A stretch of 64,000 bases of DNA from Martelella limonii (GCF_013344475.1 NZ_JABUOU010000003.1:1-64000); one strand, 5' to 3'. Positions 52,948 through 62,999 are shown, counted from the stretch's first letter. Notes: a model not told the origin generated them from the letters alone. Made by a program: numbers and translations.

Positions 52948-53742
52948 CTACTGCCCCATCGCGTAGTCGACGAACCATTTCTGGTTCAGCGCGTCGAGCG
53001 TGCCATCGGCCGCCATGGAGCCGATGGCCGCATCAAAGGGGCCGACAAGGTCGGAGCCCTTCTGGAAGATGAAGCCGAAATCCTCGGCACCCATCGGCGA
53101 GCCAATGAGCTTCAAGGCGCCATCGGACACATTGACATAGCCGTTTGCGGCCGTGCTGTCGGACAGCACCAGATCGACATCGCCGATCCTGAGCGCCTGC
53201 ACGGCAGCGCCGATGGTCTCGTAAAGCTTGATGCGCGGGTTCTGCTCGTTCCCGTCCAGCACCTCGTAGACGCCGGTGTAGAACGGCGTGGTGCCCGCCT
53301 GCGAGCCGATCAGGCCATCTTCAAAGGCTGCGAAACTCTCCGCGTCGCTGAACCGGTCTTCGTCGCCGCGCACCAGCATCAGCATTTCCGAATGCAGATA
53401 GGGCGCGGAGAAATCCACCATCTCCTTGCGGTCGTCGCGGATGGTGATGCCGTTCATGGCGACATCATACTGACCGTCATGGATCGCCTGCACCATCGCA
53501 TCCCAGCTTGCAGTGGCATAATCGATGTTGAGGTTGAGGCGCTTGGCGATCTCCGCCATCGCATCATATTCCCAGCCAATCGCCTCGCCGGTCTTGGGAT
53601 CGATGAACTGCAGCGGCGGATAGGTGTTTTCCGACACGACGCTGATGGTGCGTCCTTCCATATCCGGCAGTTCGGCAGCAGGCGCTGCGGCCGCGCTGAA
53701 CAGCACCAGAACCGCAGCACAAAGGGCGCGTCGAGACAGCAT
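52948..53742 (-). CDS. Amino acid ABC transporter substrate-binding protein
   Basis: A 264-residue periplasmic protein of the SBP_bac_3 (HisJ/GlnH) family: signal peptide [23 protein letters not shown], then [20 protein letters not shown] and [20 protein letters not shown] (ligand-binding Arg in ITIRDDR). AAGGAG lies 7 nt before ATG 53742; longer in-frame starts would destroy the signal peptide. Operon with the permease only. Confidence 0.93.
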   Translation of the reverse strand: MLSRRALCAAVLVLFSAAAAPAAELPDMEGRTISVVSENTYPPLQFIDPKTGEAIGWEYDAMAEIAKRLNLNIDYATASWDAMVQAIHDGQYDVAMNGITIRDDRKEMVDFSAPYLHSEMLMLVRGDEDRFSDAESFAAFEDGLIGSQAGTTPFYTGVYEVLDGNEQNPRIKLYETIGAAVQALRIGDVDLVLSDSTAANGYVNVSDGALKLIGSPMGAEDFGFIFQKGSDLVGPFDAAIGSMAADGTLDALNQKWFVDYAMGQ

Positions 53743-53843
53743 TTCATGACTCCTTGCAGCAGATGAAGGCCGCAGGGTGTCATATCTCGGCTTCAAAGCG
53801 CAAGAGCGCCGGAGATACGGGAGAGCGAAAAGCGCAGGCGTCG

Positions 53844-54026
53844 TCAGTGAAGCGTTGCGCTTTTCGGCATAGCCGGCGCGCTCAGTCGAGCCTCGTAAGC
53901 TTCGAATTCGCTTTCCCTGAGGAATTCGAACACGTCGCGGGTCGCGCGTTTTTTGGTCAGGACGGGTGTGGCAATCGTTCCCAGTATCAGGGCTGCGCCA
54001 GCCATTCTGGCGCGTCGAATGAACAT
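53844..54026 (-). CDS. Small membrane/secreted hypothetical protein (60 aa)
   Basis: Not recognised. [20 protein letters not shown] is a basic-then-hydrophobic N-terminus (anchor or signal), followed by a charged helical stretch ([19 protein letters not shown]). CGGAG lies 5 nt before ATG 54026. Too short for certainty, but the composition is protein-like. Upstream of the amino acid transporter genes on the same strand. Confidence 0.45.
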   Translation of the reverse strand: MFIRRARMAGAALILGTIATPVLTKKRATRDVFEFLRESEFEAYEARLSAPAMPKSATLH

Positions 54027-54167
54027 TTCTGCTCCGTTTCGCCGGCACCGATGCGGCGCCGGACTTCTTGTTCCAAGGCTGCAGGAGATAGGCTCTGATT
54101 TCGACTTTTTCTTGTCAAACCCGAAGTTGCAACCCAGCCATGCATATTGGGGGATGCAGTCGCCGCC

Positions 54168-55094
54168 CTAGCTGTCGCGCCACAGCACCCTGACCGCCAT
54201 GGTCGCCGCCGAGGTCCGCTTGTCCACCATCAGCTTGTTGAAGATCTGTTCCAGATGCTTGTTCACGGTGCGTGGCGACATGGCGAGGATGTCGGCGATT
54301 TCCTTGTTGGTCTTGCCGTGGGCGATCCACAGCAGCACTTCGGCTTCCCGGAGCGTCAGGCCGAAGGCCTTGGCGAGCTGTTCCTCATCGGTGCCGCGCT
54401 GGCGGTCGACCAGGCGCAGCAGCACCTCCTCATTGCCATCGTCGGACAGAAGCCGGAATTCCATGTCGTGGCCGTTGCGGGAATAGCGCGTGCTTTCGCT
54501 GACGGCGCCCTTGGCGCCCTGCCCCTCCAGCCCCGACAGCCATTCGACGATTTCCCAGGGCAGATAGGCGTTCTGGTCGGCGCGGATGCCCGCGCGCTGC
54601 ATCAGTTCCGCGGCCTGCGGGGTCGACCAGAAGATCTTGCCGTTGCGGTCGCAGGCAACGATCCAGCGCCCGGTGGAATCGAGCGCCTTGCGGGCGGAAC
54701 GGGCGCGCCGCGCATTGCCGAGATGGACCCGCATGCGGGCAAAGAGCTGGTCGAGCATGATCGGCTTGCTGATGAAATCGACGCCGCCGGCCGTCAGCGC
54801 CTTCACCACATGTTCGCTCTCGTTGAAGCCGGTCATGAAGATCACCGGTGTGTCCTCGAAGCCCTGCTCGGCCTTCAGGATCTGGCAGGTCTCGAAGCCG
54901 TCGAGCCCGGGCATGATCGCGTCCATCAGCACGATGTCGGGCGCGGTGGAGTTGGCAAGCGAGATCGCCTGCCGCCCGCTGCTGCAGGTCATCACGTCCA
55001 TGCCCTCGAGCGTCAGCGCGTCGGAGAGCATGCACAGCGCATCGGCGCTGTCATCGACCACCAGTACCCGGCTTGTTTCGGCTTTGTCAGGCAT
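54168..55094 (-). CDS. Response regulator, REC-PAS-LuxR
   Basis: A 308-residue transcription factor: receiver domain 8-125 with DD14-15, phosphoacceptor D58 in VLMDAIMPGLDG, and K in FISKPIMLDQL; a PAS-like segment about 140-225; and a LuxR/GerE helix-turn-helix about 240-305 (LTLREAEVLLWIAHGKTNKE). Its start overlaps the 3' end of the large kinase gene by 8 bp, so the two form a phosphorelay pair. Probably controls the divergent urea/amide uptake operon. Confidence 0.92.
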   Translation of the reverse strand: MPDKAETSRVLVVDDSADALCMLSDALTLEGMDVMTCSSGRQAISLANSTAPDIVLMDAIMPGLDGFETCQILKAEQGFEDTPVIFMTGFNESEHVVKALTAGGVDFISKPIMLDQLFARMRVHLGNARRARSARKALDSTGRWIVACDRNGKIFWSTPQAAELMQRAGIRADQNAYLPWEIVEWLSGLEGQGAKGAVSESTRYSRNGHDMEFRLLSDDGNEEVLLRLVDRQRGTDEEQLAKAFGLTLREAEVLLWIAHGKTNKEIADILAMSPRTVNKHLEQIFNKLMVDKRTSAATMAVRVLWRDS

Positions 55095-58000
55095 GGTTCA
55101 CCTCATCAAGGACAGACAGGAAATCGCTCAGCCGGTGGTCGTCCAGGAGCTGGCGCATATGGGCGCAGAACCGCTTCGTTTGCGGTGTCGAGGTCTCGAT
55201 CTCGGTAAGCATCGCCTCGATCGAGCGGATGAAGCCCATGCGGGCGAGCGTGTGAAGCTGGTTGAGCTTGCTGGTCTCCGGCAATTCCCCGGCAGAAAAA
55301 GCCATGCCGGCATCGAGCAGGTCGGATTTGCGCTCGTCATCGGTCCAGACGAGCGGGATCAGGGTCGCAAAATGCTCGAACAGTTCCTCGAAGCTGAAGG
55401 GCTTGACCAGATAGGCGTCGCAGAGGCCGGCATAGTCCGGCCGGGTGCGCTCATTGCCGGCATCGGCCGAGACCATCACGATCGGGAGCGCGCGGTCGAA
55501 GCGCTTGCGCACCTGGCGCGCCACCTCCCAGCCCGTCATGGTCGGCATGGCGATATCGAGGATCAGGAGATCGGGCGCGTAAAGGGCGAGCGCCGAAAGG
55601 CAGGCCGGACCGTCGGAAACTGTGAGGACTGTGAAGCCCAACGGCCGCAGCACGTCTTCGAGAAGTGCCCGCTGCGCCGGATCGTCGTCGGCGACCAGAA
55701 TGGTGCGGCGCGGCCCTTCATAGCCGCTGACCGAAGTGATCGAGGACGAGGTCTCGACCGGCTCCTTGGCGGATGACAGCATCAAACGGATCGAGACATA
55801 GGTGCCCTTGCCGTAGCGGCTGCGCACCACAAGCTCGCCGCCCATGATTTCCACCAGAAGCTTGGTGATGGTGAGCCCGAGACCCGTTCCCGGCGGGCGC
55901 GACGCGTTGGCGGGCTGTTCAGCGCGCTCGAACGGCAGGAACACGCGCTCGATATCCGCGTCTGAAATGCCGATGCCGGTATCCTCGATCTCGAAGGTCG
56001 CCACCTGTCCGCGATAGGAAAGGGTCAGCCGCACCTCACCCTGATCGGTGAACTTGATCGCGTTGGACAGAAGGTTGATCAGCACCTGCCTGAGCCGCTT
56101 GTCGTCAGTGAAGACGTAATCCGGCACGTTGGAGGTGGCGTTGAATTCGAAGCCGATGCCCTTGGCCTTGGCCTGCAGCGCGAACATGTCGACGATCTGG
56201 TCGAGGAAGGGACGCAGCGCGATCTTGTGGCGGAAGATCTCGAGCCTGCCGGCCTCGATCTTGGAAATATCGAGCAGACCCTCGATCATGTCGGCCAGAT
56301 GTTCCCCGCTCCTCTTGATGGTGCGGGCGGCGTTGTGGATATAGACCGGCAGCCCCTTCTGGCGCTCCAGCAGCTGCGCATACCCGAGGATCGCCGACAG
56401 CGGCGTGCGCAGTTCGTGGCTCAGGCCCACGACATATTTGCTTTTCGCCTGATTGGCGGATTCGGCCTGCTCCTTGGCCTTCTGCAAAAGCTTGCCGGTC
56501 TCGTCATGGGCGATGATCTCGTCCATCAGCATGCGGGTATGCTTGCGCGACTCGTCCTCGGCGAAGTTCCGGCTTTCCTGCGCCAGCACGAACAGCCAGA
56601 CGATGATGCCGGAGATGATGAACAGGATCACGAACAATTTCCACATCACCGCGGCGATGTGGTGGGCGGGCAGCGACGGGTCGAAGGTGGACTGGAAATA
56701 GATCAGCCAGAACACGGTGCCGATCAGCGCGGTGACGATGGTCTGCACCGCGATATAGCGCGCAAGCCGGCTTTCGAGGAAGGCCGCGAGGCTTTTCGGC
56801 AGGAAGGCGGTTGCGAAGGTGCGGATCTGGTCCTTCAGCCGCGCATCGGTCTTGCAAGCATCGCCGCAGCGCGCATCGAGCGTGCAGCAGAGCGAGCAGA
56901 TCGGTCCGGCATAGACCGGGCAGCGCGCCATGTCCTCGCTGTCGAAATGATGCTCGCACAGGCAGCACTGGATGCGCTCGGCGCTTTTCCACTCCGAGGG
57001 CGGCGTGCGGGCGATGTAGAACCGGCTGCGGGTAACAAGCGCGATCGCGGGTGAAAGCAGAAAGGGCGCCGTCAGCGCGACATAGATATAGACATGGGCA
57101 AGCGTCTCGCCGAAGAAGCCGAAATAGGCGGCAAGGCCGAGAAGCGCCGCCATGCACATGGCGCCGAATCCGACCGGGTTGATGTCATAGAGATGCGCGC
57201 GCTTGAACTCGATGCCTGCAGGAGACAGACCGAGCGGCTTGTTGATCACGAGATCGGCCACGATCGTCGCCATCCAGGCGACCGCCACGATGGAATAGAG
57301 GCCGAGCGTCTGTTCCAGCGCCTTGTAGACCCCGAATTCCATCAAAAGCAGGCCGAGCATGACATTGAACACCAGCCAGACGACGCGGCCGGGATGGCTG
57401 TGGGTCAGGCGCGAGAAGAAGTTCGACCAGGCGATCGACCCGGCATAGGAATTGGTGACGTTGATCTTCATCTGGCAGATGACCACGAAGATGCCGGCCA
57501 CGCCGAGCGCCAGTTCAGGAGAACCGAGCATTTCGCGGAACACGCTCAGATACATCTGGGTCGGATCGGAGGCATCGTGAAACAGCACACCCTGCTTGAA
57601 GGCAAAGAAGGCGAGAAAAGAGCCGCCGAGGATCTTCAGCCCGCCGATCACGATCCAGCCGGGACCTGCCGCCAGAAGTGCAGCCCACCAGCGCAGGTGA
57701 TTGCCCCTGGTGCGGCGCGGCAGGAAGCGGAGGAAATCCACCTGTTCGCCGATCTGTGCGACGAGCGAAAACAGGACAGCCGAGGCAGCGCCGAAATGGA
57801 CAATGTCGGCGCTGCCGTCCGCAAAGCCCCACAGCCCCGAATAGCCTGTCCACTGGCGGATCGAATCATGGCTTTGCAGCGCGATGAAGATGAAGGGCGC
57901 AAGCTGCAGCACCACCCAGAAGGGCTGGGTCCAGGCCTGAAACCGGCTGATGAAGGTGACCCCGTGGGTGACCAGCGGAATGATCACCAGCGCGCTGACG

Positions 58001-58503
58001 ATATAGCCGATCGACAGCGGCAATCCGGTGCAAAGCTGCAGCGCGGTCGCAACGATCGCCGCCTCGATGGCGAAGAAGATGAAGGTGAAGGTCGCATAGA
58101 TCAGCGAGGTGACGGTGGAGCCGATATAGCCGAAGCCGGCGCCCCGCGTCAGAAGATCGATATCGACGCCGTATTTGGCTGCATAATAGGCAATCGGAAC
58201 GCCCATCAGAAAGATGATCAGGCAGCACACAGCGATCGCGGTGACTGCGTTGGAAAACCCGTAGTTGAGTGTGATCGCGCCGCCGATCGCCTCAAGCGCC
58301 AGAAACGAGATCGCGCCAAGCGCCGTATTGGCGATCCGCCAGTTTGAAAAACGGCGTACCTTGTAGGCTGTGAACCTGAGCGCGTAGTCCTCCAGCGTCT
58401 GGTTCGCCACCCACTTGTTGTAGGTCCGCCGGTTGCGCGGAATACGCTCGGCGGTTGTCACGCCCCGATATCCCCCGTCATCCCACTCTCCTTTGTTGCG
58501 CAC
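55087..58503 (-). CDS. NCS1 transporter-like / hybrid histidine kinase fusion
   Basis: A 1138-residue inner-membrane sensor. Residues about 50-500 are an NCS1 (cytosine/allantoin/hydantoin permease-like) domain with about twelve membrane helices. About 510-550 is a Cys cluster (QCCLCEHHF, CSLCC, DARCGDACK) likely binding metal. One or two more helices precede HisKA with phosphoacceptor H696 in GLSHELRTPL. The HATPase follows (LINLLSNAIKF, DTGIGI, GTGLGL), then a receiver with D983 and a tail resembling an Hpt-like helix bundle. The start is GTG 58503; in-frame GTG 58461 is possible. Divergent from urtA. Acts as transporter-sensor or sensor only; the ligand is unknown. Confidence 0.88.
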   Translation of the reverse strand: MRNKGEWDDGGYRGVTTAERIPRNRRTYNKWVANQTLEDYALRFTAYKVRRFSNWRIANTALGAISFLALEAIGGAITLNYGFSNAVTAIAVCCLIIFLMGVPIAYYAAKYGVDIDLLTRGAGFGYIGSTVTSLIYATFTFIFFAIEAAIVATALQLCTGLPLSIGYIVSALVIIPLVTHGVTFISRFQAWTQPFWVVLQLAPFIFIALQSHDSIRQWTGYSGLWGFADGSADIVHFGAASAVLFSLVAQIGEQVDFLRFLPRRTRGNHLRWWAALLAAGPGWIVIGGLKILGGSFLAFFAFKQGVLFHDASDPTQMYLSVFREMLGSPELALGVAGIFVVICQMKINVTNSYAGSIAWSNFFSRLTHSHPGRVVWLVFNVMLGLLLMEFGVYKALEQTLGLYSIVAVAWMATIVADLVINKPLGLSPAGIEFKRAHLYDINPVGFGAMCMAALLGLAAYFGFFGETLAHVYIYVALTAPFLLSPAIALVTRSRFYIARTPPSEWKSAERIQCCLCEHHFDSEDMARCPVYAGPICSLCCTLDARCGDACKTDARLKDQIRTFATAFLPKSLAAFLESRLARYIAVQTIVTALIGTVFWLIYFQSTFDPSLPAHHIAAVMWKLFVILFIISGIIVWLFVLAQESRNFAEDESRKHTRMLMDEIIAHDETGKLLQKAKEQAESANQAKSKYVVGLSHELRTPLSAILGYAQLLERQKGLPVYIHNAARTIKRSGEHLADMIEGLLDISKIEAGRLEIFRHKIALRPFLDQIVDMFALQAKAKGIGFEFNATSNVPDYVFTDDKRLRQVLINLLSNAIKFTDQGEVRLTLSYRGQVATFEIEDTGIGISDADIERVFLPFERAEQPANASRPPGTGLGLTITKLLVEIMGGELVVRSRYGKGTYVSIRLMLSSAKEPVETSSSITSVSGYEGPRRTILVADDDPAQRALLEDVLRPLGFTVLTVSDGPACLSALALYAPDLLILDIAMPTMTGWEVARQVRKRFDRALPIVMVSADAGNERTRPDYAGLCDAYLVKPFSFEELFEHFATLIPLVWTDDERKSDLLDAGMAFSAGELPETSKLNQLHTLARMGFIRSIEAMLTEIETSTPQTKRFCAHMRQLLDDHRLSDFLSVLDEVNHA

Positions 58504-58811
58504 CTTCCGGGCGGGATCTCACATCAAAAGACGCAAGTTCCGTTCCAGATCACGGCAAGCCGCGCTCGATAAAAATTTAACCCCTGTCGGATGCAGAACC
58601 GGCCATTTGTCCCTCGGGCGAATTGGCCTGTCGTTTCAGCCTGATAGGGCCTTCTGCCTTCCAACTGTCCCCGATGCTACGGGTAAAACGCTCCAGGGCA
58701 TATACGTCAAACGCTCCATTGTTGCGCCGGCTCATTGCTGGCGAACTTCCCCTCAGTTGGCGGCAACAGCCAGCGCAAGACCGAAACCCAGAGACATGAA
58801 AAGGCTCTGCC
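58504..58811. other. Divergent promoter region of kinase and urt operon
   Basis: 308 bp without a gene. GTTCC is repeated at 58537 and 58542. I looked for a sigma-54 -24/-12 element in view of the nitrogen-uptake genes and found none that fits. Confidence 0.4.
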
Positions 58812-60068
58812 ATGAGGGACGAACTTAAGAGACTATCGATTGCGCGGCGGGCTCTGCTTGCCGGGCTGGCGGCGCTGCCGCTGATTGCCACTGCGGCATT
58901 CCCCGCAGCGGCACAGGAGTATCCGACAGCCGAGGTCAACACGACCGGGCTTGCGGTGACGGACGATACCGTGAAGGTCGGCATCCTCCACTCCGTCACC
59001 GGCACGATGTCGATCAGCGAGACCGGCTCGGTGCAGGCCGAAAAGCTTGCCATCGAGCAGATCAATGCTTCCGGCGGCGTGCTTGGCCGCCAGATCGAAT
59101 ACATCCAGGAAGACGGTGCTTCCGACTGGCCGACCTTTGCCGAAAAGGCGAAGAAGCTGCTGGTGCAGGACAAGGTCGCTGCCGTGTTCGGCTGCTGGAC
59201 GTCGGCGTCGCGCAAGGCCGTGCTGCCGGTGTTCGAGCAGTATAACGGCATGCTCTACTACCCGACCTTCTACGAAGGCCTCGAGGAGAGCCCGAACGTG
59301 ATCTACACCGGTCAGGAAGCGACCCAGCAGATCATCGCCGGCATCGACTGGGTGGTGAAGGAAAAGGGCGCCAAGAGCTTCTACCTGCTCGGCTCCGACT
59401 ATATCTGGCCGCGCACCTCCAACAAGATCGCCCGCAAGCACATCGAAAAGCTGGGTCTCGAAGTCGTCGGCGAGGAATACTATCCGCTCGGCCACACCCA
59501 GTTCAACTCGGTCATCAACAAGATCAAGCTGAAAAAGCCTGATGTGATCTACGCGATCGTCGTCGGCGGCTCCAACGTTGCGTTCTACAAGCAGCTCAAG
59601 GCTGCCGGTATCGACCTCACCAAGGAAAAGCCGCTTCTGCTGACCATCTCGGTCACCGAAGACGAAATCCTCGGGATCGGCGGCGAGAACATCGTCGGCG
59701 CCTACGCCACGATGAAGTACTTCCAGAGCCTGCAGAACGAGAACAATGCCGAATTCGTGGCTGCGTTCAAGGACATGTGGGGCGAGGACATCGTCATCGG
59801 CGACGTCACCCAGGCCGCCTATCTCGGCCCCTGGCTTTGGAAGGCCGCGGTTGAAAAGGCCGGCTCCTTCGACATCGACAAGATCAAGGAAGCCTCACCC
59901 GGCATCGAGCTGACGACCGCGCCGGAAGGCTACGTCAAGATCCACGACAACCACCACCTCTGGTCCAAGACCCGCGTCGGTCACGCCCTCGACGATGGCC
60001 AGTACGAGGTCGTCTACGAGACCGAAGAGCTGATGGAACCGAACCCATTCCCCGAAGGCTATCAATAA
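58812..60068 (+). CDS. urtA: Urea/short-chain amide ABC transporter substrate-binding protein
   Basis: A 418-residue periplasmic protein of the UrtA/FmdD type. The N-terminus has a twin-arginine-like ARRALLAGLAALPLIATAAF signal. The binding domain has VKVGILHSVTGTMSISE, GCWTSASRKAVLPVFE, NGMLYYPTFYEG and GHTQFNSVINKIKLKKPD, characteristic of urea receptors. Followed by a hairpin and urtBCDE, then a formamidase, so amides such as formamide are as likely a substrate as urea. Confidence 0.92.
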   Translation: MRDELKRLSIARRALLAGLAALPLIATAAFPAAAQEYPTAEVNTTGLAVTDDTVKVGILHSVTGTMSISETGSVQAEKLAIEQINASGGVLGRQIEYIQEDGASDWPTFAEKAKKLLVQDKVAAVFGCWTSASRKAVLPVFEQYNGMLYYPTFYEGLEESPNVIYTGQEATQQIIAGIDWVVKEKGAKSFYLLGSDYIWPRTSNKIARKHIEKLGLEVVGEEYYPLGHTQFNSVINKIKLKKPDVIYAIVVGGSNVAFYKQLKAAGIDLTKEKPLLLTISVTEDEILGIGGENIVGAYATMKYFQSLQNENNAEFVAAFKDMWGEDIVIGDVTQAAYLGPWLWKAAVEKAGSFDIDKIKEASPGIELTTAPEGYVKIHDNHHLWSKTRVGHALDDGQYEVVYETEELMEPNPFPEGYQ

Positions 60069-60077
60069 GCCTGGCCT

Positions 60078-60110
60078 GCGCTGCCCTGAAAACGGGCAGC
60101 GCCTTTCTTC
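60078..60110 (+). terminator. Attenuating hairpin between urtA and urtB
   Basis: GCGCTGCCC (60078-60086), 7-nt loop, GGGCAGCGC (60094-60102), then CTTTCTT. Probably partial termination, setting receptor in excess over membrane parts. Confidence 0.6.
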
Positions 60111-60149
60111 CCGCATTGATCTGACACGTTTCCAACCGGTGAGGCCACG

Positions 60150-61076
60150 ATGATTGGCGACTATACGATTGGCGAATTCTCTTCCATCATGGCCATGCAG
60201 GGTTTTGCCGGCCTCAGCCTGTTCTCCGTCTTCGTGCTGATGGCGCTCGGCCTTGCGATCATCTTCGGCCAGATGGGCGTGATCAACATGGCCCATGGCG
60301 AGTTCATGATCCTCGGCGCCTATGTCACCTACATGTGCTCGCATGTGGTGACGGAATACGCGCCGGCGCTGTTTCCGATCTACTTCTTCATCGCGATGAT
60401 CCTTGCCTTCATGGCCACCTTCGCGCTCGGCGTCCTGGTGGAATGGGCGATGATCCGCCATCTCTACCGGCGGCCGCTCGATACGCTGCTGGCCACCTGG
60501 GGCCTGTCGCTGATCCTCCAGCAGGTCTATCGCTCGGTCTTCGGCGCGCGCGAGGTCGGCGTCACATTGCCCGACTGGATGATGGGCTCAGTGGCGCTGA
60601 CGGACCTGATCGAAATCCCGATCAACGGGTTGTTCGTGATGGTGCTGACCTTCATCGTCGCCTTTGTCGTCTATTTCATCATGTTTCGTTCATCCTTCGG
60701 CAAGCAGGTGCGCGCCGTGCTGCAGAACCGCGTGATGGCAGGTGCCGTCGGCATCAACACCAAGCGCGTCGACCGGATGACCTTCGGCCTTGGCTGCGGC
60801 ATTGCCGGCATTGCCGGTGCCGCCTTCACCATGATCGGCTCGACCGGGCCGACCGCCGGCCAGCTCTATATCGTCGATACCTTCCTCGTGGTCGTCTTCG
60901 GCGGCGCGGGCAGCCTGATCGGCACGATCGCATCCGCCTTCACCATCAGCCAGGCCCAGTCGACCATGGAGTTCTTCATGTCCGGCTCGATGGCGAAGGT
61001 CCTCACCCTGCTCGCCGTCGTCGGCATCCTGATGATCCGTCCGCAGGGCCTGTTCACCCTCAAGATCCGCCGCTGA
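60150..61076 (+). CDS. urtB: Urea/amide ABC transporter permease UrtB
   Basis: A 308-residue branched-chain-type permease with about eight to nine membrane helices. LAIIFGQMGVINMAHGEFMI near the N-terminus is the family hallmark; the cytoplasmic loop is GKQVRAVLQNRVMAGAVGIN and the end GILMIRPQGLFTLKIRR. Follows urtA and the attenuator; urtC begins 11 bp later. Confidence 0.94.
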   Translation: MIGDYTIGEFSSIMAMQGFAGLSLFSVFVLMALGLAIIFGQMGVINMAHGEFMILGAYVTYMCSHVVTEYAPALFPIYFFIAMILAFMATFALGVLVEWAMIRHLYRRPLDTLLATWGLSLILQQVYRSVFGAREVGVTLPDWMMGSVALTDLIEIPINGLFVMVLTFIVAFVVYFIMFRSSFGKQVRAVLQNRVMAGAVGINTKRVDRMTFGLGCGIAGIAGAAFTMIGSTGPTAGQLYIVDTFLVVVFGGAGSLIGTIASAFTISQAQSTMEFFMSGSMAKVLTLLAVVGILMIRPQGLFTLKIRR

Positions 61077-61087
61077 GGAGATAAGTC

Positions 61088-62221
61088 ATGAAAGCCTTTG
61101 ACGTGCTGTTTTCCAAACGCGAGTGGGTGGCCTTCTTCATCCTCGCAGCCCTCATCCTGGTAGTGCTGCCAAGCCTGCTCGACGTGTTCCGCCTCAACCT
61201 TGTCGGCAAATACCTGACCTATGCCTTCGTCGCCCTCGGCCTCGTGCTCTGCTGGGGCATGGGCGGCATCCTGAGCCTCGGCCAGGGCATCTTCTTCGGC
61301 CTGGGCGGCTACTGCATGGCGATGTTTTTAAAGCTCGAGGCCTCGACGCCGGAAGCGACCGCGATCCAGTCCACCCCCGGCATTCCGGATTTCATGGACT
61401 GGAACCAGATTACGGCACTCCCGATCTGGTGGCAGCCCTTCCACTCGCTCGCCTTCACCCTGGTCGCGATCATCGCGGTGCCGATGATCTTCGCCTTCAT
61501 CATTGGCGCTGCGATGTTCAAGCGGCGGGTCGGTGGCGTCTACTTCGCGATCATCACCCAGGCGATCGCCGCGATCCTGACGATCCTGATCATCGGCCAG
61601 CAGGGCTATACCGGCGGCGTCAACGGCATCACCGACCTGCGCACCCTGCTCGGCTGGGATATCCGCACCGACGATGCCAAGGTGGTGCTCTATTTCGTCA
61701 ACGCCTTGCTGCTGCTTGCCTGCCTGATCCTCGCCCAGGGCGTGCGCATCTCCAAGTTCGGCAGGCTGCTGGTCGCCATGCGCGACCGCGAGGACCGGGT
61801 CAGGTTCTCCGGCTATTCCGTCGCGAACTTCAAGATCTTCATCTTCTGCCTGTCGGCCGGTCTCGCGGCGATCGGCGGGGCGATGTTCACGCTCCAGGTC
61901 GGCTTCATGTCGCCCTCCTTCGTCGGCATCGTGCCCTCGATCGAAATGGTGATCTTCTGCGCGGTCGGCGGCAGGCTGTCGCTGTTCGGCGCGATCTACG
62001 GCGCGCTGATCGTCAACTACGCCAAGACCACCTTTTCCGAGAGCTTCCCGGAGCTCTGGTTGTTTGCCATGGGCGGCCTGTTCATCGGCGTCGTCATGGC
62101 CTTCCCGAACGGTCTTGCCGGTCTCTTCCACGACCATGTGGAACCCGCGCTCGGCCGCGCCTTCGGAAAGTTCCGCTCCTCCCGTTCCGACGACACCCCC
62201 GCCACCGAACCGGCCCAGTGA
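61088..62221 (+). CDS. urtC: Urea/amide ABC transporter permease UrtC
   Basis: A 377-residue second permease (LivM-like) pairing with UrtB. GMGGILSLGQGIFFGLGGYC and GQQGYTGGVNGITDL are typical of UrtC; the cytoplasmic loop RLLVAMRDREDRVRFSGYSV is the ATPase-contact segment. C-terminal charged tail ends TPATEPAQ. Confidence 0.94.
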   Translation: MKAFDVLFSKREWVAFFILAALILVVLPSLLDVFRLNLVGKYLTYAFVALGLVLCWGMGGILSLGQGIFFGLGGYCMAMFLKLEASTPEATAIQSTPGIPDFMDWNQITALPIWWQPFHSLAFTLVAIIAVPMIFAFIIGAAMFKRRVGGVYFAIITQAIAAILTILIIGQQGYTGGVNGITDLRTLLGWDIRTDDAKVVLYFVNALLLLACLILAQGVRISKFGRLLVAMRDREDRVRFSGYSVANFKIFIFCLSAGLAAIGGAMFTLQVGFMSPSFVGIVPSIEMVIFCAVGGRLSLFGAIYGALIVNYAKTTFSESFPELWLFAMGGLFIGVVMAFPNGLAGLFHDHVEPALGRAFGKFRSSRSDDTPATEPAQ

Positions 62222-62232
62222 GGTAGACGATC

Positions 62233-62988
62233 ATGAACGCCCCCACCGAACAGAAAGACTTTCTCTTGAGCGTCGACCGGCTGACCGTTTCCTTCGATGG
62301 TTTCAAGGCGGTGAACGACCTCTCCTTCTATGTCGATGAAAGCGAAATCCGCGTGATCATCGGCCCGAACGGCGCCGGCAAGACTACGGTGCTGGACCTT
62401 ATCTGCGGCAGGACGCGACCGACCGAAGGCACGATCCGCTTCGACGGCCATGAACTCACCGGCATGGCCGAGCACAAGATCGTGCATGCAGGCGTCGGCC
62501 GAAAGTTCCAGAATCCCTCGATCTACGAAGACCTGACCGTCTTTGAAAACCTCGAACTGTCGTTTCCGCGCGGCCGCAACGTCTTTGGCGCGCTGTTCTT
62601 CCGCCGCGATGCCGAGGTGCGCGACCGGGTGGAGGAGGTCGCCGAGATGATCTTCCTGAAGGATCATCTCGGCACCGAGGCCGCAATCCTCAGCCACGGC
62701 CAGAAACAGTGGCTCGAAATCGGTATGCTGCTGATCCAGAGCCCGAAGCTCCTGATGCTTGACGAGCCGGTCGCCGGCATGAGCGTCGCCGAGCGGATCA
62801 AGACCGCGGATCTCTTGAACACCATCATCCGCAACCAGTCTGTGATCGTGATCGAGCACGACATGAAGTTCGTCGAGGACATCGCCCACCGGGTGACGGT
62901 GCTGCACCAGGGCAAGGTGCTGTCGGAAGGCTCGATGGCGCATGTGAAGAACGACCCCAAGGTCATCGAAGTCTATCTCGGGCATTAG
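62233..62988 (+). CDS. urtD: Urea/amide ABC transporter ATPase UrtD
   Basis: A 251-residue LivG-type ATPase. Walker A GPNGAGKTT, Q-loop region VGRKFQNPSIYEDLTV, signature LSHGQKQWLEIGMLL (His instead of the second Gly/Ser, typical of UrtD), Walker B LLMLDEPVAGM, switch His in VIEHDMKFVE. Spaced 11 bp on both sides. Confidence 0.95.
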   Translation: MNAPTEQKDFLLSVDRLTVSFDGFKAVNDLSFYVDESEIRVIIGPNGAGKTTVLDLICGRTRPTEGTIRFDGHELTGMAEHKIVHAGVGRKFQNPSIYEDLTVFENLELSFPRGRNVFGALFFRRDAEVRDRVEEVAEMIFLKDHLGTEAAILSHGQKQWLEIGMLLIQSPKLLMLDEPVAGMSVAERIKTADLLNTIIRNQSVIVIEHDMKFVEDIAHRVTVLHQGKVLSEGSMAHVKNDPKVIEVYLGH

Positions 62989-62999
62989 GAGGCACAATC

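Noticed and set aside
50370-53072. 900-codon rightward open frame across leuC and the permease
   Set aside because: Antisense to two well-supported genes; composition is His/Arg/Asp-rich shadow sequence.
58504-58811. Sigma-54 promoter for the urt operon
   Set aside because: The best candidate (TTGGCC...TTTCA) lacks the GC at -12.
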